NCBI GenBank assembly: GCA_943332105.1
Contig: CALQOD010000006.1
Span: 1 to 56,128 of the forward strand
Direction: 5' to 3'
DNA: 56,128 bases
DNA from: Chitinophaga pinensis
Lineage (GTDB): Bacteria; Bacteroidota; Bacteroidia; AKYH767-A; OLB10
Part shown: positions 1 to 8,494 of the stretch, in pieces
Layout of the letters: each line of letters starts with the position of its first letter
Numbering within the stretch: position 1 is the first letter of the stretch
Notes under the pieces: generated by a model
Database searches by the model: none
Told to the model about the DNA's origin: nothing
The model's input: the letters and a program-made list of their open reading frames with translations, nothing else
Made by a program: the position numbers and the translations under genes

Positions 1-1170
1 AATTTAAGAACTGTTTTTGGATGGCAAAATAATCAACGTAAGGAGTATGAAGATGATAGTTCTGCACCTGGTATGTTCATCGATTTAAAAACAATTACCG
101 GCGATGCGAAATACTACTTTCCTCAACAAAATAACTGGGATATAGTTGTTGGTATTAGTGGTGGCATGCAGCAAAATAATAACAGAGGTGAGGAGTATTT
201 AATTCCTGATTATTCTTCAACTGATGTTGGCATTTTTTCGTCTATTAAAAAAGTAAAAGATAAATGGTCTAGAAATTTCGGTTTGCGTTATGATTGGAAA
301 ACGATAAGTGTAGATAGTTTATCTGGAGTATTCGATTTATTTGAAAAATCATTTAATGCTATGAGTGGTTCAATGGGATTTACTTATGAGGCTTCTGATA
401 GATTACACTTCCGATGGAATGCTGGGAGAGGATTTCGAGTGCCCAATATTTCAGAATTATCAGCTAATGGAGTACATGAAGGAACGTTCAGATATGAAAT
501 TGGTAATCCTGATTTGAAACCTGAAACTAGTTGGCAATTCGATGCTGGTTTAGGTTATGAGAGTGAAAAGATAGGAGGGGAGATTTCACTTTTTTATAAT
601 TCATTTAATCAGTTTATCTATTATCGAAACAGCAACAATCAAACAATAGTAGTTGATGATGAAATTTATCCTGTATTTAACTATGTACAAGGTGATGCGT
701 TGTTATATGGTGGTGAATTGTCAGTTGATTATCATCTTACCAATCAAGTGCATTTTGAAAATAAAGCTTCGTATGTATGGGCTGTTAATCAAAAGACAAA
801 TTTAGCATTGCCGTTTATTCCTCCATTTCATCTGAATTCAGTTTTAAGTTATGAGTTTATCAAAAAGCAGAATCTAAAATTGAAAAGCCTTAAAATAAAA
901 GCACAGTTCGAATATTTTGCAAAGCAAAATAGGATTGATCAGTTTGAAACAATAACTGATGCTTACTGGATTTGGGGTGGTGGATTATCAACTCGATATG
1001 AATCGAAAAATTTTTGCTTTGATATATTCGTGATAGCTAATAACATAACGAACGAAGTTTATTTCAATCACCTTTCAAGATTAAAATATGTTGGGATATT
1101 AGGAATGAGTAGGAATCTCACAATTGGATGTTCAATTCCATTTGGTGTACTGAAAAATAAATCATTGTAG
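1..1170 (+). CDS. TonB-dependent outer-membrane receptor, C-terminal part (5' truncated by window edge)
   Basis: The reading frame is open from base 1, so the gene begins upstream of the window. The visible part is about 389 residues of outer-membrane beta-barrel: alternating aromatic/polar strands and the family signature GRGFRVPNISEL, followed by GNPDLKPETSWQFDAG (the 'NPxLKPE' motif of TonB-dependent receptor barrels). These receptors import siderophores, cobalamin or glycans using TonB-ExbBD energy. The plug and TonB box lie outside the window, so the substrate cannot be inferred. The barrel ends normally, with a stop 17 bases before the next start. No SusD partner follows, which argues mildly against a Sus-type glycan system. 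Confidence 0.88.
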   Translation, partial: NLRTVFGWQNNQRKEYEDDSSAPGMFIDLKTITGDAKYYFPQQNNWDIVVGISGGMQQNNNRGEEYLIPDYSSTDVGIFSSIKKVKDKWSRNFGLRYDWKTISVDSLSGVFDLFEKSFNAMSGSMGFTYEASDRLHFRWNAGRGFRVPNISELSANGVHEGTFRYEIGNPDLKPETSWQFDAGLGYESEKIGGEISLFYNSFNQFIYYRNSNNQTIVVDDEIYPVFNYVQGDALLYGGELSVDYHLTNQVHFENKASYVWAVNQKTNLALPFIPPFHLNSVLSYEFIKKQNLKLKSLKIKAQFEYFAKQNRIDQFETITDAYWIWGGGLSTRYESKNFCFDIFVIANNITNEVYFNHLSRLKYVGILGMSRNLTIGCSIPFGVLKNKSL

Positions 1171-1175
1171 TTCGC

Positions 1176-1183
1176 TATCTTCG
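1176..1183 (+). promoter_or_regulatory. Candidate -7 box of the rlmL-like gene (TATCTTCG)
   Basis: TATCTTCG is one base off the Bacteroidota -7 consensus TAnnTTTG and ends 4 bases before the ATG at 1188. Initiation would then fall at or next to the start codon. No clear -33 TTG was found. Confidence 0.35.
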
Positions 1184-1187
1184 CTTT

Positions 1188-2357
1188 ATGTTATTGAAAT
1201 CAGATTTAAGGCTAGTTGTATCTACCTATGCGGGATTAGAGGAACTATTATCAAAAGAACTAGGTCAGCTTGGCGGCCGTGATGTAGAAATACATACGCG
1301 TGCTGTTTCTTGTGTTGGTGATTTAGGGTTTGTATATAAAGTCAATTTTGGAAGTCGTCTTGCATTGCGAGTGATGATTAGTCTTACATCATTTACAATT
1401 AAAGATGGAGATGATTTGTATGAACAAGTTTTAAAGCTTGATTGGACAGAATTAATGAATGTCGATCAGACTTTTTCTGTTCGTTGTACCTTAAATTCTG
1501 ATTTGTTTGATAATAATTTATATCCTGCATTAAAAGTTAAAGATGCAATTGCTGATTGCTTCCGTAAGGAAACGGGTAAACGCCCTGACGTTAGTAAGAC
1601 GGATCCTGATTTAGAAGTAAATGTTTTTATCAATAAAAACAAATGCACCATATTAATCAATAGTAGTGGCGACTCGTTACATCGAAGAGGTTATCGTGTT
1701 GATGTAGATAAAGCGCCACTCAGTGAAGTATTAGCAGCAGGTATTATTATGTTAGCAGGATGGGAGCCGCATAAGCCATTGGTTGATTTTATGTGTGGTT
1801 CAGGAACTATTCCAATTGAAGCTGCATTGATGTCAGCTAATATTCCTCCAGGGATATTCAGAAAAAAATTCGCTTTTGAAAAATGGTTGAATTTTGATGA
1901 GGCATTGTATAAAACAATTCGCGAAAAACAATTAGAACGAATCAACGAGCAACCTGTTCGTATTTACGGAAATGAAATAAATAAATACACTTTAGAAAAA
2001 GCCAAAGAAAATATTGTAAGTGCTGGGGTAGAGGATATAGTAGAGTTATCATTAGGTGATTTCAGAGATTTCGAAAGGCCGCAAGGAAATGGAGTTATAA
2101 TTATCAACCCGCCTTATGGCGAAAAGCTACCGGTAGAAGATATTGAAGCGCTATATAAAGAGATCGGTGATAAATTCAAAAAGAGCTATGCAGGTTATAA
2201 AGCATGGATTTTTACAGGAAGTCCGGAAGGTGCCAAGGCTGTTGGATTGCGTAATAATCGTAAAATACAGCTCTTTAATGGACCAATTGATTGCCGGTTA
2301 TTGGGTTACGAGCTATTTGAAGGAAGCAAAAAAGATCTTTATCAAAACAAAGAGTAA
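1188..2357 (+). CDS. rlmL: THUMP-domain 23S rRNA guanine-N2 methyltransferase (RlmL-like)
   Basis: A 389-residue class I SAM-dependent RNA methyltransferase. The first ~50 residues resemble the ferredoxin-like start of this family (STYAGLEELLSKEL). A THUMP domain spans about 55-160. The Rossmann fold carries SAM motif I DFMCGSGT (200-207) and the N2-amino methyltransferase motif NPPYGEKL (307-314). The family methylates guanine N2 in 23S rRNA (G2445 in E. coli). E. coli RlmKL is a ~700-residue fusion with RlmK; this protein is only the RlmL half, as in many Gram-positives and Bacteroidota. Gene symbol is by family; the target base is not proven. It faces the zinc-ribbon gene convergently. Confidence 0.85.
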   Translation: MLLKSDLRLVVSTYAGLEELLSKELGQLGGRDVEIHTRAVSCVGDLGFVYKVNFGSRLALRVMISLTSFTIKDGDDLYEQVLKLDWTELMNVDQTFSVRCTLNSDLFDNNLYPALKVKDAIADCFRKETGKRPDVSKTDPDLEVNVFINKNKCTILINSSGDSLHRRGYRVDVDKAPLSEVLAAGIIMLAGWEPHKPLVDFMCGSGTIPIEAALMSANIPPGIFRKKFAFEKWLNFDEALYKTIREKQLERINEQPVRIYGNEINKYTLEKAKENIVSAGVEDIVELSLGDFRDFERPQGNGVIIINPPYGEKLPVEDIEALYKEIGDKFKKSYAGYKAWIFTGSPEGAKAVGLRNNRKIQLFNGPIDCRLLGYELFEGSKKDLYQNKE

Positions 2358-2364
2358 AAATAAA

Positions 2365-2392
2365 AGCGGCGAACTTTTTAAAGTTCGCCGCT
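2365..2392 (-). terminator. Intrinsic terminator between convergent genes
   Basis: A perfect 13-bp inverted repeat (AGCGGCGAACTTT with AAAGTTCGCCGCT) has a minimal TT centre. On the minus strand it is followed by a T-rich tract, so it mainly serves the zinc-ribbon gene. It begins 8 bases after the rlmL-like stop, so it may act for both. Confidence 0.75.
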
Positions 2393-2416
2393 CTGCTTAT
2401 TAGGCAACAAAAATTA

Positions 2417-3232
2417 TTATTCAATAACTGCACCATCAATTAAAATACGTCCGCAATGTTCGCACACGATTACTTTTTTACGCTGACGGATATCTAACTG
2501 ACGTTGAGGAGGGATTTTGTTAAAACATCCACCGCAAGCATCACGATCTACAGGAACAACAGCCAAACCATTTTTTGCATTCTTGCGAATACGGTGGTAT
2601 GCCGTTAATATTCTTGCTTCGATAACATCAGACGACTTGTTAGATTCTAAAGTCAACTCTTGTTCTTCTTTTTCTGTTTCACCAACAATTGATTCTAATT
2701 CAGATTTTTTATTTATTAAATCTAGCTTTCTTTCTTCCAGAGCATAAACAGAAGCTTCTACGATTAGGTTCTTAGAAGCTAATTCAGCGGCATGTTCCTT
2801 CATACGCTTTTCGCACAATTGGATTTCTAATTGCTGATATTCAATTTCCTTATTTAAGGAATCAAATTCACGATTGTTTTTTACACTTGCTTGTTGCGCC
2901 TGAAATTTTTTGATAGCTGCTTGAGCATCTTTCGTAGCTTGCTTACGATTTTTAATTTGTTCCTCTAAATCAGCAGCCTCATCAGTATAGTTTGTTACAC
3001 GTGTTTGTAATCCCACAATCTCATCTTCTAAATCCACTACTTCCATTGGTAATTCTCCACGAGTAATGCGAATTTTATCGATTTGACTGTCGATTAATTG
3101 TAATTGATAAAGAGCACGAAGTTTATGTTCTATACTGTTGTCTCCTTTGTCGATTGAACGAACAATCGGTTTTATTTTCTTGGGAACTTCAATAATTTCT
3201 TCTGCTGCTTTCTTAGACTTTCTAGTAGCCAT
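2417..3232 (-). CDS. Coiled-coil hairpin protein with C4 zinc ribbon
   Basis: A 271-residue protein: a basic N-terminus, a long charged antiparallel coiled coil (about 35-200, rich in E/K/Q heptads), and a C-terminal zinc ribbon with CGGC (233-236) and CEHC (257-260). This architecture is the DUF164/C4-type zinc-ribbon family seen next to NIF3-like genes in many bacteria. The molecular role is unsettled; a nucleic-acid or flagellar-export-like chaperone role has been suggested for relatives. It starts 2 bases after the NIF3-like stop, so the two are almost certainly one transcript. All four cysteines are intact. Confidence 0.85.
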   Translation of the reverse strand: MATRKSKKAAEEIIEVPKKIKPIVRSIDKGDNSIEHKLRALYQLQLIDSQIDKIRITRGELPMEVVDLEDEIVGLQTRVTNYTDEAADLEEQIKNRKQATKDAQAAIKKFQAQQASVKNNREFDSLNKEIEYQQLEIQLCEKRMKEHAAELASKNLIVEASVYALEERKLDLINKKSELESIVGETEKEEQELTLESNKSSDVIEARILTAYHRIRKNAKNGLAVVPVDRDACGGCFNKIPPQRQLDIRQRKKVIVCEHCGRILIDGAVIE

Positions 3233-3234
3233 GA

Positions 3235-4329
3235 TTAAAGGTAATTAATTGGATTGGTATTAATATCTGTTAAACGGAGGGCAAATGTAGGAAATTTTTT
3301 GCTAAGCCAATCACCTAAAAGTTCAATTGTATGCTGTTCGCTTTCATAATGTCCAATATCAGCTATAGTAATGGTTTCATTAGCATCAAAAAATTGATGG
3401 TATTTAAAGTCGCTAGTAATGAAAATATCTGCCCCAGCTCGCTTAGCATCTTCTAATAAAAAACTGCCAGAGCCACCACAAACTGCTATTTTTTTCACTC
3501 TTTTCAAGTGCGGTTGAGTATAGCGGATACACTCGGTTTTGATTTTGGTTTTCAACAACTTAAGGAATTCCAGGGCGTCCTTTTCTTCTGGCAATTCGCC
3601 TATTAATCCTGCACCTGAATCTTGCCAGCTATTAGCTAATTCGATAATTTCATAGGCAACTTCCTCATAAGGATGAGTCTCTTGTAATGCCCTAAAAACC
3701 TGGTGTTGTTTATGACTTTCCAGAACAACTTCAATTTTCGTTTCTTGGGCTTTAAAGCGAACATTCTTTTCGCCATAAACAGGGTTACTGCCATCTCCTC
3801 CCTTAAAAGAGCCTTCTCCACGCGTACTAAAACTGCATTCTGAATAGTTTCCGATATGGCCTGCTCCTGCGTTAAAAAGGGCTTCTTTTACCTTTTCTGA
3901 GTGCTCATGCGGAACGTAAGTACTTAGTTTGAGCAACTTGTTTTTCATCGGACTTAATATCCTAAAATTTATAAGACCAATTTTTTCAGCAATTTTCGCA
4001 TTTACTCCGTGGATAACATTGTCAAGGTTGGTATGAATTGCATAAATCGCAATATCATTTTTAATAGCCTTGATAATGGTTCTTTCGATGTAGTTTTTAC
4101 CATTAAGTTTTTTTAAACCACTAAAAACAATGGGGTGATGAGCAATTACCAGATTATAGCCATGGCGTATTGCCTCATCAATAGTTTCTTCGGTGCTATC
4201 CAAACAAATAATTGCACCATTAATTTCCATTGATGGATGACCACAGATTAACCCTGAATTGTCATAGCTCTCCTGGAGTGAAGAGGGAGCCTTTTCTTCC
4301 AGAAATTGAATAATATCTTTTAACTGCAT
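3235..4329 (-). CDS. NIF3-like dinuclear metal centre protein (DUF34, YqfO type)
   Basis: A 364-residue protein from ATG 4329. The longer frame to 4362 is rejected because a -7 box lies inside it. N-terminal NIF3 segment with IAHHPIVFSG (metal-binding His pair) and IHTNLDN; a middle PII-like insertion (about 130-230) as in Bacillus YqfO; then the second NIF3 half with DIGHYESEQH supplying further metal ligands. The family forms toroidal hexamers with two metals per subunit. It is often annotated as 'GTP cyclohydrolase 1 type 2 homolog', a label weakly supported for function. It is the first gene of a two-gene unit with the zinc-ribbon protein. Confidence 0.88.
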   Translation of the reverse strand: MQLKDIIQFLEEKAPSSLQESYDNSGLICGHPSMEINGAIICLDSTEETIDEAIRHGYNLVIAHHPIVFSGLKKLNGKNYIERTIIKAIKNDIAIYAIHTNLDNVIHGVNAKIAEKIGLINFRILSPMKNKLLKLSTYVPHEHSEKVKEALFNAGAGHIGNYSECSFSTRGEGSFKGGDGSNPVYGEKNVRFKAQETKIEVVLESHKQHQVFRALQETHPYEEVAYEIIELANSWQDSGAGLIGELPEEKDALEFLKLLKTKIKTECIRYTQPHLKRVKKIAVCGGSGSFLLEDAKRAGADIFITSDFKYHQFFDANETITIADIGHYESEQHTIELLGDWLSKKFPTFALRLTDINTNPINYL

Positions 4330-4349
4330 ATTTGATTTTATAAGTAAGA

Positions 4350-4357
4350 CAAATTTA
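4350..4357 (-). promoter_or_regulatory. -7 box of the NIF3-like operon (TAAATTTG)
   Basis: On the minus strand TAAATTTG matches TAnnTTTG exactly and ends 20 bases before ATG 4329. This decides the start of the NIF3-like gene. It lies about 25 bases from the divergent lpxK box. Confidence 0.55.
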
Positions 4358-4381
4358 ATCACTCTGTGTACTTAAAAGTTA

Positions 4382-4389
4382 TATTTTTG
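4382..4389 (+). promoter_or_regulatory. -7 box of lpxK (TATTTTTG), leaderless arrangement
   Basis: TATTTTTG matches TAnnTTTG and ends 5 bases before the lpxK ATG (4395), placing transcription initiation at or within a base or two of the start codon. Confidence 0.5.
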
Positions 4390-4394
4390 AAACT

Positions 4395-5450
4395 ATGCGA
4401 ATTTTATTGCTCCCTTTCTCATTTTTATATGGAATGGTTGTCCGTTTCAGAAATTTTCTATTTGATATTGGTGTTTTAAAACAGCATTCTTTTAAGTCGT
4501 TCGTCATTAATGTTGGCAATTTGTCAGCGGGAGGAACTGGTAAATCGCCTCATGTAATTTATTTAATTAATCAATTAAAATACAAATACCGATTGTCGGT
4601 TTTAAGTCGGGGCTATGGTCGTCTTACCACAGGGTTTAAGTGGGTTAAACAAGATAATAGTCCTCTGCATGTCGGTGATGAGCCACTGCAATATGCGAAT
4701 CTTTTTCCAGAATTGGATATCGCAGTTTGTGAGAGCAGGGTGATGGGTATTGAGCAAATTGAAAAAGAAAAAACAACTGAAATTATTTTGTTAGATGATG
4801 CTTTTCAGCACCGATATGTAAAACCCGATTTTAATATTCTAATCACAGAATATGCAGATTTGTTTTATAACGATCATTTGCTTCCTGTTGGTCGATTGCG
4901 AGAGCCTAAGGCTGGAGTAAAAAGAGCAGATGTAGTTATTGTGAGTAAGTCGCCCGAAAAAATTAATTTAAATGATATGCAGGAAATAAGTACTGCAATT
5001 AAAAAGTATGGAGTATCTAAAGTATTTTTTTCGTATATACGTTATAGTGAGTCGATGGAGTTTTTAACCGGAGAAAAAATGCCTTTAGCTTATTTAAGAA
5101 ATTGTAATGTTGTTTTGGTAGCTGGTATTGCTAATCCGAAACCATTTATAGAATTTGTAGCTTCAGTCTCTAAATCGGTGACGGAATTTATTTTTAAAGA
5201 CCATTATCAATTTTCATCTGGTGATATTATCAAAATCAAGAATGAATATAATCGTTTGGTTGGAATGAATTCGCCTGTTGTTATTATTACTACTCGCAAA
5301 GACTTTATGCGCTTTAATACTTCCGAGTTAAAGCACTTAATACAAAATTTACCTCTTGCTTTTATTGATATCGAGGTTTGTTTTAATGAAAATAATGAAA
5401 GTGACCTAATGGAATTACTCCAGAATGCAATTAATAAAAAGATTAAATGA
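4395..5450 (+). CDS. lpxK: Tetraacyldisaccharide 4'-kinase
   Basis: A 351-residue P-loop kinase that phosphorylates the 4' position of tetraacyl-disaccharide-1-phosphate to make lipid IVA, on the inner membrane. Seen here: a hydrophobic N-terminal membrane-association helix (1-25), Walker A GNLSAGGTGKS (41-51), LSRGYGR (about 70-76) and the Walker B-like/catalytic segment DDAFQHR (134-140). Length is normal for the family. The last four bases (ATGA) overlap the start of the next gene, so they are translationally coupled although functionally unrelated. Its presence indicates lipid A synthesis. Confidence 0.95.
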   Translation: MRILLLPFSFLYGMVVRFRNFLFDIGVLKQHSFKSFVINVGNLSAGGTGKSPHVIYLINQLKYKYRLSVLSRGYGRLTTGFKWVKQDNSPLHVGDEPLQYANLFPELDIAVCESRVMGIEQIEKEKTTEIILLDDAFQHRYVKPDFNILITEYADLFYNDHLLPVGRLREPKAGVKRADVVIVSKSPEKINLNDMQEISTAIKKYGVSKVFFSYIRYSESMEFLTGEKMPLAYLRNCNVVLVAGIANPKPFIEFVASVSKSVTEFIFKDHYQFSSGDIIKIKNEYNRLVGMNSPVVIITTRKDFMRFNTSELKHLIQNLPLAFIDIEVCFNENNESDLMELLQNAINKKIK

Positions 5451-6844
5451 GAATTCTAATTAAATCCTTTTTGTTATTGCTTGCAAGTGCATCAAATGCG
5501 CAGGTATATCAATCCTTAAATATGAATCTACAATCGAATTGGTACGATTCAACAGTTATTGCAGAGCCTGCCTATGGAATTAAATATAATGGAATCTGGG
5601 GTTATGAAGCTAACGGTCACGAATATGCGTTAGTTGGATCTACAGCAGGTGTGTATTTTATTGATATAACGAATTCGCAGAATCCAAGTAAGATTGATTT
5701 TGTAGCAGGTCGAAGGGGGGCATGTATCTGGAGAGAGATAAAAACATATAGCCATTACGCGTATTTAATCAGTGATGATCAGTCTCCCAATAGTTTTCAG
5801 ATTGTCGATTTACAGTATTTGCCTGACTCCGTTCATGTAGTGGCCGATTATACCTCGTTATTTGAAAGAGGTCATACTTTATATGTTGATGGAAATAAAT
5901 TGTATGTTGGTATTGTGCGAGGTGGACAGTTTACACAAAATGTATCAATGGCTGTTTTTAGCTTGAGCAATCCCGAAGTGCCAGCTTATCTTAGAAGTAT
6001 TAATGATGATTACCCTACTTTACTCCCAAGTAATCAGGTACACGATATGTTTGTACGTAATGATACAATTTATGCTTCATGTGGTTATGATGGACTGTTT
6101 ATTTTTAAATACGATTCAGTTATCAATCATTTTCAGTTAATCAATTCGATTACAACTTATCCTTCTCAAGGTTATAATCATAGTTCAGCTTTAGCTGATA
6201 ATGGAAGCTTGGTATTTATGGATGAAGTCCCATCAGGTTTACCTATTAAAGTGCTTGATGTAAACGACCTACAGAATTTAACAGTAACGGCTACCTTTAG
6301 TAGTAATCATATTGTAACTCCTCATAATCCATTTATTGTTGGCAACACTTGTTATATTGCTTATTATCTCGATGGTTTGCAAGTATATGATGTGTCAGAT
6401 CCATATAATCCCATTCAAACTGCCTATTTCGATACGCATAATCAAGAGTCATTAGGTGGTCCTTACCCTTCTCTTGCTTATCAGGGCGCTTGGGGAGCGT
6501 ATCCATTTTTCAGCAGTGGAATTATTGCTGTTTCAGATATGCAAAATGGATTATTCGTTTTACAGCAGGTAGCTAATGGCATAAATGATTTTACTTCGAA
6601 GAATATTTCAGTTTATCCAAATCCTGTTTTAGCAAATCAAGGTATTACTATTTCAAATGTGAAGGATAATAATCAGTCGTTAGTTGAATTATATGATTTA
6701 CTTGGCCATCTTGTTTTTTCGACGAGATTACTGGTTGTTAATAATACTTTGAACCTACGTATTCCTGAAATTGCTAGTGGACTATATGTTTTGAGGATTG
6801 ATAATGGGAGCAAGCAATTGAGCAAAAAACTAATTATCAGATAA
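5447..6844 (+). CDS. Choice-of-anchor B family secreted protein with T9SS type A sorting domain
   Basis: A 465-residue exported protein. Signal peptide at 1-18 (hydrophobic LIKSFLLLLASASNAQ, cleavage after AQ). Residues about 20-375 hold LVIVD-type beta-propeller repeats (YLISDDQSPNSFQIVDL, FVRNDTIYASCGYDGLFIF, IAYYLDGLQVYDVSDPYNP) typical of the choice-of-anchor B family. The last ~75 residues are a T9SS type A domain (ISVYPNPVLAN, then LYVLRIDNGSKQLSKKLIIR). It is probably secreted through the Por machinery and attached to the cell surface. Ligand and function are unknown. It overlaps lpxK by 4 bases. Confidence 0.88.
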   Translation: MRILIKSFLLLLASASNAQVYQSLNMNLQSNWYDSTVIAEPAYGIKYNGIWGYEANGHEYALVGSTAGVYFIDITNSQNPSKIDFVAGRRGACIWREIKTYSHYAYLISDDQSPNSFQIVDLQYLPDSVHVVADYTSLFERGHTLYVDGNKLYVGIVRGGQFTQNVSMAVFSLSNPEVPAYLRSINDDYPTLLPSNQVHDMFVRNDTIYASCGYDGLFIFKYDSVINHFQLINSITTYPSQGYNHSSALADNGSLVFMDEVPSGLPIKVLDVNDLQNLTVTATFSSNHIVTPHNPFIVGNTCYIAYYLDGLQVYDVSDPYNPIQTAYFDTHNQESLGGPYPSLAYQGAWGAYPFFSSGIIAVSDMQNGLFVLQQVANGINDFTSKNISVYPNPVLANQGITISNVKDNNQSLVELYDLLGHLVFSTRLLVVNNTLNLRIPEIASGLYVLRIDNGSKQLSKKLIIR

Positions 6845-6847
6845 AAC

Positions 6848-6874
6848 AAAAAGAGACCCATTGGGTCTCTTTTT
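6848..6874. terminator. Bidirectional intrinsic terminator
   Basis: AAAAAGAGACCC and GGGTCTCTTTTT pair over 12 bp around a 3-nt loop. T-runs lie on both strands between two convergent genes. Confidence 0.85.
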
Positions 6875-6902
6875 ATGCAAGCAGTAATTAAGGGTTTGAT
6901 TA

Positions 6903-8294
6903 TTAATTTGATTTTAAAACTCGTGTTACATTTTTGAAATCACCTTGCTGAACAGTAACCATGTAAATACCATTCATTAAGTTTTTACCAAATTGAACAG
7001 TATTTTCACCTCCATCAAATTGAAATGTTTCAATTAAACGACCACTTAAGTCTGTAATAGTAACAACAGCTGATGTATTTTGTAAGTCACTATGCAATGA
7101 AAGGTTGAATTCAGAACTTGATGGATTAGGATAGATTTGTGCGTCAACAGAAGAGCCATCTATTCTTTCTGAATAAGATAAAGTAGAATGATTTGGGCGT
7201 AATGTTGCAATTCCTATTTGGCATGTTCCTCCATAGCAATATGGAACGCCATCAATAACAGGTCGAACACGAATATTGTAGAATTTATTTTGTATAAGTG
7301 TTGGTGTTACATCAGCAAAACGACACCATCTATCGTTTGAAGTGTATGTCCATGTTATGCCTGGGTGACCAGTTTCTTCAAATTCAAACTGATATTGAGG
7401 AGAAGTTAAATAAGATAATACAAGTTCTGCATTAACACTATCAGTAGAATTGTAATTATAAACTCCACAGTATTGAGATCTAACTTCAATTTCTCGAATA
7501 GTTCTTACAACGGTTGAAGACGAAAATTTACATCCGCCACCGAGTTGTACAGTTAAGTAAACCGTTGAAGTATCTAAAATTGGCCCACCACCGCTACCGT
7601 CTAATAAGAAAGTATTTGTTTGCGTGTTAGCAGAGCCACCTGTAGGACTTCCATCAAACCATGACCAATTATAGGAAGCAAAGCCGGGATCTGCTGTTAA
7701 GTTAAAATAGGCAGGCTTACAAGCAATAAGCGGAGAAAGTGCTGTAATAGCAGGTTGATAGCCATTATCAAAAACATTGATATCTACTGATGCACTATTT
7801 GTGAAGTTGCAACCTCCTAAACTTGTTGAAGTTGTTAAAACATAAGTGCCAGATTGGCTAGCATAAATTGCCGCAGTATTTTGACCAGTATTCCAAGAAT
7901 ATGCATAATAAGGCCTTCTGAATTTTCCAACTAATTTAACTGAATCGCCAGGACAGACATTAACATCTCCTCGAACCACAATTGTCGGTTGTGGGTCAAT
8001 AACTACGGTGTAGTTTACTAAAGCACTCGAAACCTGACGAATTCCATTATAAAGCGTATTCCCTGTTACTCTAACTCGGTAGGGGCCACTAACATTAGCA
8101 ACAATTGTTGGAGTTGTTTCTCCAGTTGACCATAAATAAGTAAATGGCCCTGTCATTCCTGATGCAACAGCCGAAAGCGTCGATCCTTCACAAATAACAG
8201 TTCCTGCTGGTGAAATTGTTACACTTGCATTTTGAGAAAATGCTCCAAACGAAAGTAATGCAAAGCAGACAAGTAATAAGTTTCTAAGTTTCAT
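6903..8294 (-). CDS. Secreted Ig/PKD-like protein with T9SS type A sorting domain (paralogue 1)
   Basis: 463 residues from ATG 8294, chosen because it begins a clean signal peptide (MKLRNLLLVCFALLSFGAFS, cleaved before QNASVT). Domains: two or three SprB/PKD-like beta-sandwich repeats (ICEGSTLSA, YLWSTGETTPTI, NVCPGDSVKL, YSWNTGQNT, SGTYVLTTS); a middle region with paired cysteines; and a C-terminal type A sorting signal (AQIYPNPSSSEFNLSL, ITDLSGRLIETF, NGIYMVTVQQG). It is co-linear and highly similar along its whole length to the gene at 8495-9898, so this is a tandem duplication. Likely a cell-surface or released adhesin-like protein; the binding target is unknown. Confidence 0.85.
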   Translation of the reverse strand: MKLRNLLLVCFALLSFGAFSQNASVTISPAGTVICEGSTLSAVASGMTGPFTYLWSTGETTPTIVANVSGPYRVRVTGNTLYNGIRQVSSALVNYTVVIDPQPTIVVRGDVNVCPGDSVKLVGKFRRPYYAYSWNTGQNTAAIYASQSGTYVLTTSTSLGGCNFTNSASVDINVFDNGYQPAITALSPLIACKPAYFNLTADPGFASYNWSWFDGSPTGGSANTQTNTFLLDGSGGGPILDTSTVYLTVQLGGGCKFSSSTVVRTIREIEVRSQYCGVYNYNSTDSVNAELVLSYLTSPQYQFEFEETGHPGITWTYTSNDRWCRFADVTPTLIQNKFYNIRVRPVIDGVPYCYGGTCQIGIATLRPNHSTLSYSERIDGSSVDAQIYPNPSSSEFNLSLHSDLQNTSAVVTITDLSGRLIETFQFDGGENTVQFGKNLMNGIYMVTVQQGDFKNVTRVLKSN

Positions 8295-8345
8295 AAAAGT
8301 ATTTTTTTTAGTGTTAACGGATTTAATATGATATATATTAAACAT

Positions 8346-8353
8346 CAAAATTA
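8346..8353 (-). promoter_or_regulatory. Candidate -7 box (TAATTTTG) of paralogue 1
   Basis: TAATTTTG on the minus strand matches TAnnTTTG and lies about 50 bases before ATG 8294. It suggests paralogue 1 has its own promoter, downstream of the terminator that follows paralogue 2. Confidence 0.4.
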
Positions 8354-8444
8354 TGCTTATTTGCGTCTTTAAAGCGAAAAACAATTAATTAACATCTATT
8401 TTTATTAATAGACATTTGTTAACAACTTAGTATTATTCAAAATA

Positions 8445-8475
8445 AAAAAAGAGGCTGTTTTTTAGCCTCTTTTTT
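8445..8475 (-). terminator. Intrinsic terminator after paralogue 2
   Basis: AAAAAAGAGGCT pairs with AGCCTCTTTTTT around a T-rich loop, with A/T runs extending the stem on both sides. It lies 20 bases past the stop of the gene ending at 8495 and separates the two paralogues into distinct transcripts. Confidence 0.8.
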
Positions 8476-8494
8476 ATTTGAATAATTTATTTAA

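Noticed and set aside
1466-2403. Other-frame open frames inside the rlmL-like gene
   Set aside because: They overlap a clearly coding gene in full, have no domains, and follow its codon shadow.
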